The translations under genes were made by a program, and so were the position numbers. Positions 45,101 through 57,091 of a stretch of DNA of 64,000 bases are shown one piece after another. The stretch covers positions 9,918,278-9,982,277 of the forward strand of contig NC_134030.1 of the NCBI RefSeq assembly GCF_964204645.1, given 5' to 3'. The DNA comes from Tubulanus polymorphus (lineage: Eukaryota; Nemertea; Palaeonemertea; Tubulaniformes; Tubulanidae). A model generated the notes under the pieces. That model searched no databases, was not told the origin of the DNA, and was given only the letters and a program-made list of their open reading frames with translations. Positions within the stretch are counted from its first letter, which is position 1. Each line of letters opens with the position of its first letter.

Positions 45101-48100
45101 CCATTTTGAACAACACAACTCTGTTGAATGATTGCTAAAATGTCTTCTTTTTCCTATGTTAAAAGGAGAAAAGATTTTTCAACTTTTAACGATTTTCGTT
45201 TCCATATTGTTAAAATTGATTTAGTTCATGGAATCGAGTCTCTTTTCTCTGATTCAAATAAGAGGACTTTCAGGCGCAATCTTTCAATACAGTGTAAAAT
45301 GGATCTAAAAACGATTTTATATTCAGACTGCACATTTTCACTGGTCGTATCAATACCAAATTGAGCTATGTGTTCAAAAGATAAAGATAGAGATATATCC
45401 AAAAAAAATCAATCCTAGACAAAATTGAATGAACATTAGTCAAATAAATCCACCAATCTAATGATCACATGATTCAGTTTGTATTTTGTGGAGTAAAATT
45501 CACCTAGAACATGCCACAGGCTTTACACACTACAGACAAGCCTGGATTTAAAAGATAAAAAATGAATAAACCATTTTGTGGCATGTATCCCTATAATGGT
45601 TTATCAATTCTAAGATTTGATAACGATAAGATTTCTCAAAATCTCCTTATAAAGGCGGCATCACCTATCAAACATTTTTGAATATTTAAATAACTGTCGA
45701 TATACTGCGCAGAAGGGTAGACGCAGTGTAGCGGTCCGTCTTCCACCGTACACCGCACTGCGGTGGAATTTTCAAAATGTTTCCAATTTTCGCCGGGTAG
45801 AATAGGGTTTAATCTTGTGTTCTTGTGTTTTTCAGGTGTCAGCCTGGGGCGGTTACGTATTCATCATCAATCTAATTCCACTTCACGTGTTCGTACTACT
45901 GTTAATGCAGAGATTCTCGAAAAGAATTTATATAGGTTCGTTTCGATGAAAATCATCAGTCGGCCCTGTCCCTTAACCTCTTCGCTACCATGCGTGACAT
46001 ATATTTACGTCGCAAATAACGACCTTCTCTCACCATGCGCGACGTATATTTACGTCGCAAATATATTCATTTACTACAATTGCTGGTGTGGTGAGTCACT
46101 ACGCCGCTGGTGTATAGACGTACTAAATGATCGTCTGCTTCAATTTAGTTACACAATTTACTCATAGATGGCGAATCAGTGCCTCAAATACTGAACTGAA
46201 TCGAAAATATGTCAAAATATGGGAAAATGCTCTGGTGAGGGGCGTTACATTACCTATGGTAGCGAAGAGGTTAATGTTGTATCATCAACGGTCGTAGTAG
46301 AAGTCGAATAAACACTCCATTCCATGTATGCTGTAGATGATAGAAGAAATCCCACGATTCGAATTTTATATGATAAAATTTCTTGACCAACTTTTGGGTA
46401 ATCTTCGGCGTGTGCACTGTCCATGTGAAGAAATTAACGGCGTTTTCTTGTTTCTTTTTCCCCGTTACAGCGTATACTACATTTTATATACTCGGATTAG
46501 TAATGTCAATGCAGATACCATTCGTCGGATTTCAACCATTAAGAACCAGCGAACACATGGCGGCAGCCGGTAAATATTTCTTTACAATCTTCTCGAATAG
46601 TTACCCGATTCGCGGTTCGCGCGGTACCTGGAAATCGGAGAAAACTAGGGAATTTCGTAACGATACGTGTCGGTGGAGAATTAGGAATTTGATCGATTTT
46701 CCTCGTAATCATCTGACGTATAACATGGCCTATGCCAAGCGAAGTGCAATTCTTCAGCAATTTTTCTCGAAAATCACCTTCACCCACCGGTAAACACTAA
46801 ATCACCGACACCCCAGTAATATGATCGTGTATGTTCATTTTTCCATTTCGGAAACTTGAAAAATTGCCGAAATACTTGGAGGAGATATCGAGAGGCAATT
46901 GCTCAAAAGTTTAAGTTAACTAGTGGATAGTCGACATAGTGACGATAAAAAGTTCATCGTTACTATGGCCTTTATCCGCCGGTTATCTTTTAACCGACTT
47001 TTGAGCTACTGGCCCCAGAATTTTGAATTCCTGTGACGGCAGGAAGAATAAGATTATGTTATGAAGACCGCCTTGATGAATGGATTAATTTGGTTAAGTT
47101 TAAATCATTAAAAAAAAGCTGTCCTCAGCACTCAGATATTACATAGAATCTATCATCTACTACATCGTAGCGGTGAGGGGTCTTCCCAAAATACCTAGGT
47201 CCAGTTGCTCAAAGGTTGCTTGAAGCTAACTGGCGGATAAATACCATAGTGATAATGAACTTTTTAATTGTTCCTATGTCAACTATCCACTCGTTGACTC
47301 CAACTCTAACCAACTTTTCACCAACTGTGCCACGATTACAGGCAGTTTGCTCGGTGTATTTCTGAGGAGGAGTCATTCCTGTTTGCTGAAGAAGGTTCTA
47401 CGTGAGAAACATAATCGGAAGCCGTCGTCGTGTACCTACGCGGTACGAGCAAAAGATTCATTTTCATTAGTGTATTGAAATTTATTTTTTATTGAAATTT
47501 AAAAAAAAACAAGCTTTCCAAATTGTCAGATCCGTCGTGGAAAGTTAGCTGTTTCTGGCATGATGTTTCGGCTCACAAAACTGAGTATTTTAGCATGCGA
47601 CGGTACTTCGCCCAAAGATTTGCATTATGTGCTGCCATCTGGTATTGCCAATATACACTACTGTGAAAAAATAATCAGTTCGTGCTGCCATCATGTGCAG
47701 TTTAACTGCAATATCAGTATTTTACAGAAATTTTCCTCAAAAGTCCCGCTTTCTTCATAATCCCTGGTTCTCATCCCTGAAACAATTAAACCATCAAGCT
47801 GAGTGCATACATATATGTCATGTGTATCGTACTTGATTATTATACGTCGATATTGGTTTATTGCAGAACTTACGTACACACGATAAAAACAAAACTGACA
47901 GCTGACTGGCAACACGGTGTATTAGATATTTAATAACCGACAATCTTTTCACCATAGGCCTACATCAGTATTGAACCATCTGCCCGTCCATCAATATATA
48001 CATAGGCCTATAGTAATTGCCGCTTTTGAACATGTTGCAATATAATGATTTTCACGAAGGATTAACCCTATTACACCTATGTATCTATGTAGTAGCATAA

Positions 48101-51100
48101 GTTTTTTTCGAACATATCCATAGCTTATTTAGTCTTACTTTTACCCTTCAGCTGGGCGCACGTCCACGTAGACTTTGTTACTGCACAACAGTCTACAATT
48201 TTGGACGAATTTTCTCATGATTTGGAATCTGGGAAGGCTGCCAAACTATTTCAAGCGTTTTGTAATGCAAGGGAATGGGAAAAAATGAAAATCAAGATTT
48301 TTCAATTGTTCCAGTCTTTTCATGAAATAATTGAAGCGCCAGGAAAAAAATATGAAAGGAGTGTAAATTGTGTTCAATTGAATTCAAATGATGGAGAAAT
48401 CGAATGACTCCTGCAGCTAAAATTGTAACCCTTAAAATGAAAAGATTTGTGTTAAGGTCTGGGACCAGTAAACTGCTCAAATATTGAATACAAAGGAAAG
48501 CAATGCTGTCTAGGTTTAGTCATGTTTCAGTTATTCATAGGTTTACACGTATGGAAAGAAATAAGAATGAAATGGCACAAATTCTACATGAAATCTTGAT
48601 TTTTTTGAGGATTTTTTTATAATTTTCTAGGTGTGTTCGCGTTGTTACAAGCGTACGGTGGACTGAAGTACGTGCAGTCGTTCCTCAGCAAACGAGAATT
48701 CAGGAATTTTTTTATATTCGCGTCGTTGGTCGCGGCGGGTCTAGTCTTCGCCGGAGTCGTCGGTCTTACCTATGCGGGTAGGTATTGTTACGTGTTAGGA
48801 TGTACATTATACATAGATTGACAGGGTCCCTACAACTCCTTGATTCCTTAAAAACTCCTTCTAGAGGGAAAATGCTTTTAAAGTAGCTTGAAGGTCCTTC
48901 AATTTGAGAAAAATGCTCAAAACTCCTTTGAAACTCCTTCAATTTGGAGAAAAAAGCCAATTAGAAATTTTAGAACTTGTACAGTAAATAGACTACGGCT
49001 AAATCGGTACAGTTAGGACCAGGATTTGTTGCCCAATTAGATGGTCACTGAGTTAGAAAGGATAGGAATTTGTTTGCGAAACCTCGGACTTAACGGTTTA
49101 CTGAGATAAACAGTACCAATTTAGGAGGAGTCTACTGCAATTAAGATATGAAACTAGATTTGAATTGTCCCTTTAAAAACTCCTCGAAACTTCCTAAATC
49201 CAGGAATGACTTGATATGTAGGGACAATTTCTTGGGTTCAAATTTATTGTTACCATGCCCATAGGCCATGATTTTGGCATTATGAGACCACCGACAAAAA
49301 TGAAGTAACTATAACCCTAGTTTATCCAGGCCCTCGAAATGATCTAACATTGAGTATAAATACCCACGTATAGTAAAGTAATATGTTGTGATTAAGATGT
49401 CACAAGTCTGAATTTAAAAATGAGAAGGACAATATGGGACCTTACATTTTCCTCCAATTTAATATTTTGTTTAATCCAAATAACGTGGAATGGGTTACTT
49501 ACTGTAAGGCAATTTCGGTTTTCTTGTAGGTTACGTCGCTCCGTGGAGCGGTCGGTTCTACTCCCTGTGGGATACGGGATACGCTAAAATTCACATCCCG
49601 ATCATCGCATCGGTGTCCGAACACCAGCCTACGACGTGGGTGTCGTTTTTCTTCGATTTGCATATCCTTGTTTGCGTGTTCCCCGTCGGCGTTTGGTTCT
49701 GCATCAAAGAGATCAATGACGAACGCTTGTTTAGTAAGTATTGTCGTCGAAACGCCGACTTAACTGTTTAGAGGGCGGCAGTTGACCTGGAAAACTCGGT
49801 GAATGAGTTTAATCTAAAAAAAAAAATCAGGGAAAACTCGGGGAATTTGACAAATCTTACCAAAACCCTGGGGCCAGTTGAATAGTCATGGCTTAGACTT
49901 AAGATCAATCTAAGACCAACTTCGTTCTATAGCCAATCTAATGACTTAAGATCTAAGACCACTTTTGGACTTAAGTCACGACTGTGCAACTGGCCCCTGG
50001 GGCCGGTTCCGTAGTCAAGACTCAACACCAAAAGTGGTCTTAAATCTTAAGATTGGTCTTAAGTTTTTAGATCGGCCATAGAACTAAGTTGATCTTAGAA
50101 CGGGTCTTAAGTGTAAGTCATGACTATGCAACCGACCGGAGACCAGGAGAACGCAGGGAATTCGAATAATGTTATCGATAGCGTGTTTCTCACGCAGTAC
50201 GTGATTCACTGAAAAATGAATGAATTGTAACATTTCTAACCTAGAAATTTCTCGTATTTGTACTCGCCTCGGGGAATTTTGTGCAATCTCGTGGAAAAAT
50301 CTGGGGAAATTTCTAGGTTTAGAATGAAACCAGATTGTAACTAGAAGTTTTATAGATAAGCCGTCGGGCGTATAAAGTGGGGTATATAAACCACAACTTC
50401 AGTGACTCGTTGATATTTAATGCACGGACGATATATTTTGTTTTGCAGTTGTTTTATATGCAATTACGGCGTCTTATTTCGCCGGCGTGATGGTGCGTCT
50501 GATGTTGACGTTGACGCCGGTCGTGTGCGTCCTGGCGGCGATCGCGTTCTCGAAAACGTTCAGCTTGTACCTGAAAGACGACTTGCCGAAAGATAAACAG
50601 CTGCGCGACCACGACGAGTCGACCGACCAGAAAAACGATAAGTATTACGATAAGGTACGAACAATCCCGACTGTTGGCCTGCTGGTAACTGACCGATGAA
50701 TGATGCTGATAAAAAACTCTTTAGGAGTCATCCATTTTTTACAAAAGAAGATTTCTGGTTATTTTTCATGACTTCCTACGCAATGATATTATGCACAATC
50801 CCTAACCCATTTATTGTAAATTAATTCTCGTCATGACTGTTCTATTTTGCAGGTTGGAAAAACGAAAAAGATCAAAGAGGACAAACCGAAAGACGAAGGG
50901 CCGCTGGGTATGAATATCAAGACGATAGTATGCATAGCGATGTTGATGATGTTGATGTTGTTCGTCGTACATTGTACGTGGGTGACGAGCAACGCGTACT
51001 CGAGCCCGAGTATCGTGCTAGCATCGTACGGACATGATGGGTAAGTTGGATTTTTAGATATAACTATACATCCGGGTCCAGTTCCACAATTGTGAGTTAG

Positions 51101-54100
51101 AGTTAAAATCCATTCATTTTCGATGAGTCCAATCTTGAAGCAGAACTGTGGAACTGGATCCATGGGTCAGTTGCTCCTATGTTTTGTAGAGTTAAGCAGT
51201 GGATAGTTGACATAGCGACAATCAAAGGCCATTTGTCACTATCGTTTTTATCCGCCGGTTATGTTTAACCAAGTTTTGAGCAACTAGCCCCTGCAATGTA
51301 GGGTTATGGGGCGATAGGCTTAACTAAGAACCTTCCAGGAGACCAGAAAACCAAACCCCTCATTCCTCCATTGACAAAACCGATATGGGAAATAGCGAAA
51401 AGATGACGGCTTTCTCATTAAACTATTCAAAAATCTGTAGTTTAAACCATCAAAAATTTATCCCCCGTTAGAAAAATATCATATAAGAACTAGGTAATTC
51501 CATTCTCCAAATTCATATGTATCTACTACTAGGATGGCTTTTCCTTTCAGATCAAGAAAAATTTTGGACGATTTCCGAGAAGCATACTATTGGCTAAGAG
51601 AGAACACCGATGACAAGGCGCGAGTGATGAGCTGGTGGGATTACGGATATCAAATAGCTGGAATGGGAAATAAAACAACGCTAGTTGATAACAACACGTG
51701 GAATAACAGTCATATCGCCTTGGTAAGTTTCCCATAACCAAATAGCCCTACAGGGCGCCCGCATCCGCCCTACCTATTACTCCTCAGGACCTGGTTCCAC
51801 AGTTCTGAGTTAAGAGTTAATTCTTGTGTTGAGATTAGTTTATTTTCTATGTTTTTACTCTTAATTCAAATCTTAACCGTGGAACTAGATCCTGGCTGCC
51901 CGAATCCGCCCTGCCTTTTACTCCTCTAGTTGCCTGAATCCGCCCTGACCTTTTCGTCTGCTACACAACGGTTACTGTGGGATTCAAACCCATTTGCTTA
52001 GGATAATTTGGACCCAAGGCGTCTTCTGCTAAATCCGTATGCTCTAAGACATGTTATCATTCTGAACTAGAAGCCGGTTATAACATTGCATGTTTCGACA
52101 CTGTTCTTGAATATCTGAGATCTGTGTAAGCACTCCGCCTCGGAGGTTTTTACTGATAATGAACTACCAAGCGACACCTACAAATACTGATCATCAGGAC
52201 TTCACGCGAAAATGTATCGGAAGGAGTTTGAGAGGCGCAGTGGCTGAGTGGTTTAAGCCGCCAGTCACTGGTCTCGTCAATCCAGGGTTTATGGGTTCAA
52301 ACCCTGGTGGCGACAGAGTTTCTTGGTCGAAGGTTCTTCTCTGGTCTCTCCCCAATTGGGAAAAAGAAACATCGAACCTGTGTGGCGCTTAGCGGGTATA
52401 GGGTGTTAAAAAAAAAATGTATCAGAAGGCTGCAGTTAATAGCTTTTAATTCTTCTGAGCTCTTGAATTGAATGATCATTACCCCGATTTGATTTTTTTT
52501 TGGCAGGTCGGTAAGGCGATGTCGTCGAACGAATCGGCTGCTTACGAAATTATGAAGGAACTCGACGTCAACTACGTGCTGGTGATATTCGGGGGCGTGA
52601 TCGGTTATTCCGGCGACGACATCAACAAATTTCTGTGGATGGTTCGCATTGCCGAGGGCGAACACCCTAAAGACATTCGGGTGAGTTGTTTTTGACGGCG
52701 CGATGAACGTTCATCTTAACCAATGGGGAACCCGCAAAACCAGGAGCTATCCCACCAGATGGCGGGACGAGCATGAGGTCGTCCGTTTTCAAAATTTTTT
52801 CATTTTCGATGAACTTCGAACTGGATTTTCAGACTCCCAAATCCGTATATCATCGCCAACCAAATATACAATACTTTCATTCTTCTACTCAGATGTAGAT
52901 GGTCTGAATGTGGATGACAATCTGTTAGAGAATCTGCCGGATCCTCGCCTGCAATACGCGGAATCTGCCATTGCAGTGCGGCTACCCCCTTCGCCTTGTG
53001 AATGCCCTGTAATTTGGGTTTCTTTGTGCCAGCCATATGGGAAACTGTCCGCGATTTAAAGGGTTCATTATATCTCGAGGGGAAACTTTTTATGTCACTT
53101 ACTATATTTGTTATCATCGTTCCGACGAAGGGACTAACAAGTGATTGATTTGAATATTTCAGGAGTCGGATTATTTTACAGCGCAGGGTGAATTCCGAGT
53201 CGATGCTGGCGGCTCGCCCACATTGCTCAACTGTCTCATGTATAAACTTAGCTATTACAGATTCGGTGAACTGCAGGTACGTACGCGATGCAAATGATGA
53301 TATCTGTTCAAGTCTAATGTCTATTCCAACTTAATTTGAGAGCACATCAAGTGGCCTAGCTCAGTCATTTTTGGCTGTACATACCTGATAAAAGTCTTAT
53401 AAGGACCAGAAAGGACTGGCAGTTGAACTAAAACATTGTTTTTTAATACATTCTACATTGTATTGAAGGATTGCAAAAAAGTCTGTGTTGAAATAATAGC
53501 CTGATTCTAATATTAGGTTGACAAAATGAAAATTTAAAAAATCCGTTGAAAATTATGTGGTCATGCAGCATAGGGTTAGTAGAGAAAATACTACTGGAAA
53601 TCAGGGAATTTTGTAAAATAAAAATCAGGGACAACTCCGGGAAATTGTATGAATAACAGGGTCAATTCCTATTTTAAGATCAAGCAATCTGGGAAAAGTC
53701 ATGGAAATTAGTATGTTGAGATGGCTAGATCGCTTGTAAAATAAAACGGTTTCCGTCTATGTCTTACGTATTTGACTTTGTTAATTAATTGGATGCTTGA
53801 TGCTTAGCAGATAATCTGCGATATCTGAGATCTAGTCTGGGAAAACAACGTGCATGTCAGGGAATAGTCGGTGGAAAAAGCAAGTCGAATAAAAGTGGGC
53901 ACCCTGTCTTGGCAAACTTACCGGTAACTAACCCGCATAATTTTGTGCGTATTTTCAGCTGGACTTCCGAACCCCGCCCGGGTTCGACCGCACTCGTAAC
54001 GTCGAAATCGGTAACAAGAATATAAAACTGCATCATTTAGAAGAGGCGTACACAACCGAACACTGGCTAGTACGCATATACAAGGTGCTAGACCTCGACA

Positions 54101-55121
54101 ACCGTCAGAAAGTCGCCGTGCCCAAAAAACCAGCCAAAAAAGTTTTATCGAGAAAGGTGCGTTAGATATGTGTGATATATTACTTGCGGCATGGAAAAAA
54201 ACGTTTTCGACGTGTTTCGTTTTACGGTGTGCGTTGAATTGAAAGCAGGAAACGCCAAACGGAAAAACATTTTTCGCGAGACAAGCATTGCTGTTTTGTA
54301 TTGTCAAAAACGTTTTTCAACCCGTGTGCGTTTGATGTTTTGTGTTTTGCAAAACATCCACAGCCGAATCAATATCCAATTGCCGCATCGCATGGCATCA
54401 TACTCTTAAAAATTGATTTGAATAACTGAGTGTATTGTTGCACCATGGATTCTATCCAGTGCAAGAACTGTTATCAACGTGTTTTCGTTATGCCATTACA
54501 CGGTTCATCGTTCGTGGGTAAAACATTAACTCGAAGTGCTATGTGAAAAACGTGTTTTGTTTTTAAACTGGCGTTTTGCAACGTACATTGGGCTTTACGA
54601 AGGCATGTTTGTAAATGATACGTTGGAAAATGTTACATGGTTCCCACAATACAGGGAAATTGGGAAAAACTCGGGAATTTTGTAATAATATTTCCAGTTA
54701 GGAAATATTCGGAAATTTCAAAAATTTTCCTCTAATCAGGGAAATATTCGGAAAATTCATTTACATTTCACGTATTGCATTTGCCCAGGGGAACCAACTT
54801 CAGCAATTTCTCTTTGAGAATCGCCTTGATCAGCCACAGGAACAATTAAAATGTTGAGACTGTGGTATGATGATATCTGTTCATTTTTACGAAGGCTCCG
54901 TTTTCCATTTGGAAAAATTTAAAAATCAATACTTGGTAAAAAGTTGGGAATTTTTTATTCATGTAACTCTGTGGGATGATGTTATGAAAATGCTTTCTGC
55001 AGTCGCTTTCATTTTTCCTCATCGGTTGTTTTCTTTTTAGACGAAAACTCGAAAACGCGGCTCCATCAAACTGAAACCGAAAATCGTGAAGGGCAAAAAG
55101 CCGAAGACCAAGAAGAAGTGA
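33717..55121 (+). CDS. STT3B: STT3B, catalytic subunit of oligosaccharyltransferase
   Basis: Seventeen in-phase exons: 33717-33883, 35023-35131, 35612-35721, 43436-43524, 44577-44665, 44824-44889, 45836-45935, 46471-46569, 48631-48777, 49530-49733, 50449-50654, 50853-51040, 51551-51722, 52507-52680, 53163-53276, 53959-54156 and 55041-55121. They code 770 residues. STT3B transfers the dolichol-linked glycan to Asn in N-x-S/T sites in the ER lumen, mainly post-translationally. It is a multi-pass ER membrane protein. Visible motifs: D54 in EFDPWFNYRAT, DNE 172-174, SVSE 353-356, WWDYG 553-557, the DK-type [12 protein letters not shown], and a basic KKK tail. Sequence such as [18 protein letters not shown] and [15 protein letters not shown] matches STT3B; the loop [20 protein letters not shown] and long tail also favour STT3B over STT3A. 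The start ATG abuts the MULE, and exon 1 has no other Met. Confidence 0.97.
34802..34917. repeat. (TAA)n microsatellite and adjoining hairpin in STT3B intron 1
   Basis: About 13 TAA units (34,802-34,842), then an imperfect hairpin in which TAGTGATGATTTAAGTT pairs with AACTTAAATCATCACTA. Confidence 0.8.
36240..36430. mobile_element. pogo-like MITE relic in STT3B intron 3
   Basis: CCCGCTTAATCGAGATTAG at the left and CCGGATTAAGCGACTTGG at the right resemble the ends of the MITE at 7,894, and TCCGGATTTCAATCT inside is shared with it. The termini are eroded. Confidence 0.45.
37342..37670. repeat. Direct-plus-inverted repeat foldback with TTAACCC ends (STT3B intron 3)
   Basis: A unit of about 105 bp beginning CCCATTAGCACTCAGGAATTG occurs at about 37,347 and 37,449 in direct orientation, then inverted at about 37,560-37,640. 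The inner pair is bounded by TTAA (37,445-37,448 and 37,639-37,642), suggesting a piggyBac-type MITE. Similarity continues beyond the TTAA (GACTATGGCGATTACAGAG on both sides). The pair could form a stem of about 100 bp. Confidence 0.8.
39575..40145. mobile_element. hAT-like end and AGCCGNGATCACACG-family MITE copy 2
   Basis: GGGGCGGATCCAGGAG at about 39,583 is a hAT-like terminus without a clear partner. At about 39,790-39,990 GGGCCAAATTTG and GGCCCGGGCCAAATC blocks and the right end ACGATAGCGGCT mark a diverged copy of the family at 9,818. Confidence 0.45.
40912..41080 (+). repeat. tRNA-derived SINE with conserved central core
   Basis: A tRNA-like head has a B-box GTGGGTTCGAACCTC. It is followed by GTCCTCGGGCAAGACACTTA and CTCTCCACCCAGGAGTAAATG, a core widely shared among animal SINEs. 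It lies in STT3B intron 3. Confidence 0.7.
41120..41285. mobile_element. AGCCGNGATCACACG-family MITE copy 3
   Basis: It ends CTCCGTGTGATCGCGGCT and contains GGGCCAAATTTGGC and GGCCCGGGCCAAAATCG. The left terminus is unclear. Confidence 0.5.
41640..41970. mobile_element. AGCCGNGATCACACG-family MITE copy 4 with (CA)n inside
   Basis: It begins AGCCGCGATCACACG and ends CCGCGATTGCGGCT. A (CA)n-rich microsatellite at 41,812-41,862 lies inside. Confidence 0.6.
42032..42124. repeat. (AT)n microsatellite
   Basis: About 46 AT units in STT3B intron 3. The overlapping open frame is an artefact. Confidence 0.95.
42240..42700. promoter_or_regulatory. Candidate intronic regulatory block
   Basis: This stretch lacks recognisable repeats, has more CpG than the surrounding intron, and is dense in TAATTA/CAATTA/TTTAAAT words typical of homeodomain sites (for example TCTAATTACGCAG near 42,570). 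The long interruption of the otherwise repeat-filled intron suggests constraint. This is inference only. Confidence 0.3.
42781..43051. mobile_element. Foldback MITE, about 113-bp arms
   Basis: The left arm (42,781-42,896) and right arm (42,939-43,051) are near-perfect inverted copies, with outer ends GTTATAGGCCTAACGTTCG and inner ends AGCATTTTCTCA, around a loop of about 42 bases. No coding capacity. STT3B intron 3, shortly upstream of exon 4. Confidence 0.85.
43677..43785. mobile_element. GGTTCCACAGT-family palindromic MITE in STT3B intron 4
   Basis: CAGTTCCACAGTTCTGAGTTAA at the left and the imperfect inverse TTAACTCTAACTCACGACTG at the right. Confidence 0.55.
44029..44515. mobile_element. 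Nonautonomous element, GTCCCTACAACTCC ends, copy 1
   Basis: It begins GTCCCTACAACTCCTTGATTCC and ends with the imperfect inverse (GGTAATGACC...CTGTAGG). A related copy is at 48,826-49,231. Confidence 0.55.
45977..46270. mobile_element. piggyBac-like MITE in STT3B intron 7
   Basis: TTAA (45,973-45,976 and 46,271-46,274) flanks inverted ends CCTCTTCGCTACCAT. Internally it repeats GACGTATATTTACGTCGCAAA. The TTAA duplication with CC-start ends is diagnostic of piggyBac derivatives. Confidence 0.8.
46896..47330. mobile_element. Two copies of a 'TTGCTCAAAAGTT' inverted-repeat MITE (STT3B intron 8)
   Basis: Segments at about 46,896-47,016 and 47,203-47,330 share CAGTTGCTCAAAAGTT at one end, GTGGATAGTCGACATAG-type interiors and ACTTTTGAGCTACTGGCCCC-type ends. 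A third copy lies at about 51,167-51,292 in intron 12. Confidence 0.6.
48826..49231. mobile_element. Nonautonomous element, GTCCCTACAACTCC ends, copy 2
   Basis: GGGTCCCTACAACTCCTTG at the left and GGAATGACTTGATATGTAGG at the right are inverted ends. It lies in STT3B intron 9. Confidence 0.6.
49873..50135. mobile_element. Tandem inverted MITEs of 'CATGGCTTAGACTTAAG' type (STT3B intron 10)
   Basis: Two head-to-head units contain CTTAAGATC/GATCTAAG words and end in GTCACGACTGTGCAACTGG-type sequence. Related pieces occur at about 57,990-58,080 and 60,225-60,360. Confidence 0.5.
51073..51165. mobile_element. GGTTCCACAGT-family MITE in STT3B intron 12
   Basis: CCAGTTCCACAATTGTGAGTT at the left and GAACTGTGGAACTGG at the right. 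Confidence 0.55.
52231..52420 (+). repeat. tRNA-derived SINE in STT3B intron 13
   Basis: An A-box-like TGGCTGAGTGGTTTAAGC and a B-box GGGTTCAAACCCTGG give a leucine/serine-type tRNA head. The unrelated body ends in an A-run (about 52,410). The acceptor arms do not pair well, so it is not a working tRNA. Confidence 0.65.
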
Positions 55122-55397
55122 ACGGAATTCAAAACAGTCGATCATAGGGTATAATAATTGAAGAATCAAAAAAAAAGAAGAATCGGAGATTCGCGTGGTC
55201 GCGTCACCATTTCAAAATCGCGACCAGTTTCTCATTGATGTAGATGTATTAAGTTCTTCAATATCAAATAAGGCTTACGGTTATAGTAAGCTACTTACTA
55301 ATATAATAACTCTCTTTTGTTTTGTGTGGACATTTCGAAATGGTGTCACGGGCGAAATTTTTTATGTAGTGTACTGTCTTGGATTAAATTATAAAAA

Positions 55398-55403
55398 AAT
55401 AAA
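55398..55403 (+). promoter_or_regulatory. STT3B: Candidate poly(A) signal of STT3B
   Basis: AATAAA 277 bases after the stop codon. A second AATAAA-containing site lies near 55,774 and could give a longer 3' UTR. Confidence 0.45.
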
Positions 55404-55803
55404 GTGTGCGTCTTTTTTCAAATCTCTGCGAGGGAAGTCTTTATGTGTGTGCGTGTACGCATGTGGCTTCGATTGCGAATCTTACGAAGGTACTTAGTGC
55501 TCCCATGTGGATCCGCCCCTGAATTTGATACATAATTTATTGGATGATGCGATTACGATCTGGATTCAGAAGTAATTAAATTCAGTTCTAAGATAATTGA
55601 AAATGGGCCAGTTTTGATAGGGTTTGACTGACTACTCGTCATGCTATCTGGCCGAAGAGCTGGTGTTGTGGCGGTCCGTTCGAGAGTTTGCGGTAGTTAG
55701 CTACGAAGTTATTTGTTGAATTTCGTAGGTACTTTCTCTAAAACCTGGGGATACATTTTTTGTGTAAATTATGAAATAAAAGTTGAGAAAAGAAGAAAAC
55801 ACG

Positions 55804-57091
55804 GAAAACGTTACTTCAAGTAGAATTAAGTGGTTTGAGTGAGTTATTCAAGTTGAATGGTATATAGTTTGTACATAAGTTTACAAATCTTAGTTAATTG
55901 GTTTATATCCAAGTTGATTGGATCGGACCTGGACGGAGTCTAATGTGTTCTAAAAAACCAAAATAATTGTTACAAAAATGTAAATGTTGTTTGTGCTCTT
56001 GATTGCTACAACGCACTTCAGAGAATTGAATCAAATCTATCTTGTTTGGCACTGCAGTCATTCTATGCTAGTCATTCGCCATTTAAGCGCGAGGGCTAGA
56101 AATCGGAAAAATGGGGTCCGGGGGGAAGTGGCAGCAGATACACCGGGCTTAACCTGCGGACGTAGTCTTTGAACCTTGTTCCATAGTTAGAGATGGATTA
56201 GAATTTAATTCCAGTCACGGACGATATAAGTGAATCTGCAACTATATAACTCGGTTTGTGCTTGCTTATTTCTCAATTGGAATAATCGTTTGGCTTATAG
56301 AAGACCAACAAATATAAGAAGAAAAACGTTCACCGACTTAGCCTACTTCATGCTTAAATGCAGATGCTTACTTGAGTAACCTATCAAAGGACGTAGCTAT
56401 GTATTTACACGTACTGAGAGTGCTAGTTTTTAGACGGTGTAAAACTTAAACCCGAAGGTTAACTGAATTTCAATTGAGTTAATCAGTTGTTAATACTAGT
56501 TTATAAAACTGGTCCATTTTTTGATAGCAGGAAAACGCAAACTGCATTTCTTAATTTCAGTGATTTGGGGTTAGATTTAAGTGTTTGAAACTAATACATG
56601 AAATAATGTCGAGAGAATTCTATAATGTTAACAAAAAACTAAAGTCCAAAAATGTTTCCTAGAGCCGTTACTTTATTCGATGTTTCAACTATATTCATAA
56701 TTTCTGTTGTAACTCGTTATTCCCGAAGATGACTTTTAGAATAAAGTCGATACGTCAAAACTATAATCAGCTCAAGGAGACATTTTTGGACTTTTTTTTC
56801 GTTATCATTGCAGGATTTCCTCCATATTACACACGGACAAGACGGATATAGTGTTTTATCAATGGTGAACGTGAAATTATGTTTTAGACGTGTAGAGATA
56901 AGGATTTCGCAGGGTTGTGGAATATTGCTGTGTGTTATGAAACTGAAAGTATATTGTAAATCACTCGTAAAACTGTTATCTGTTCGCTGTAGCCATTGTT
57001 TTCTTTTTCTTATTCATTATCAAGCCTTATCAGCACTCAGGATAACCATTTTAGTATGGAACGGTGTTAACTGATAAATGATTCATTCTAA
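55804..57091. other. Gene-poor stretch after STT3B
   Basis: AT-rich DNA. At about 56,725-56,790 GAAGATGACTTTTAGAATAA, GTCGATACGTC and an AAGGAGACATTTTTGGAC tail resemble the ends of Penelope-like elements (compare 15,527), in decayed form. No gene. Confidence 0.4.

Noticed and set aside
52231-52315. Possible functional leucine/serine tRNA gene
   Set aside because: A- and B-box are good, but the acceptor arms do not pair and a SINE body follows; treated as a tRNA-derived SINE.
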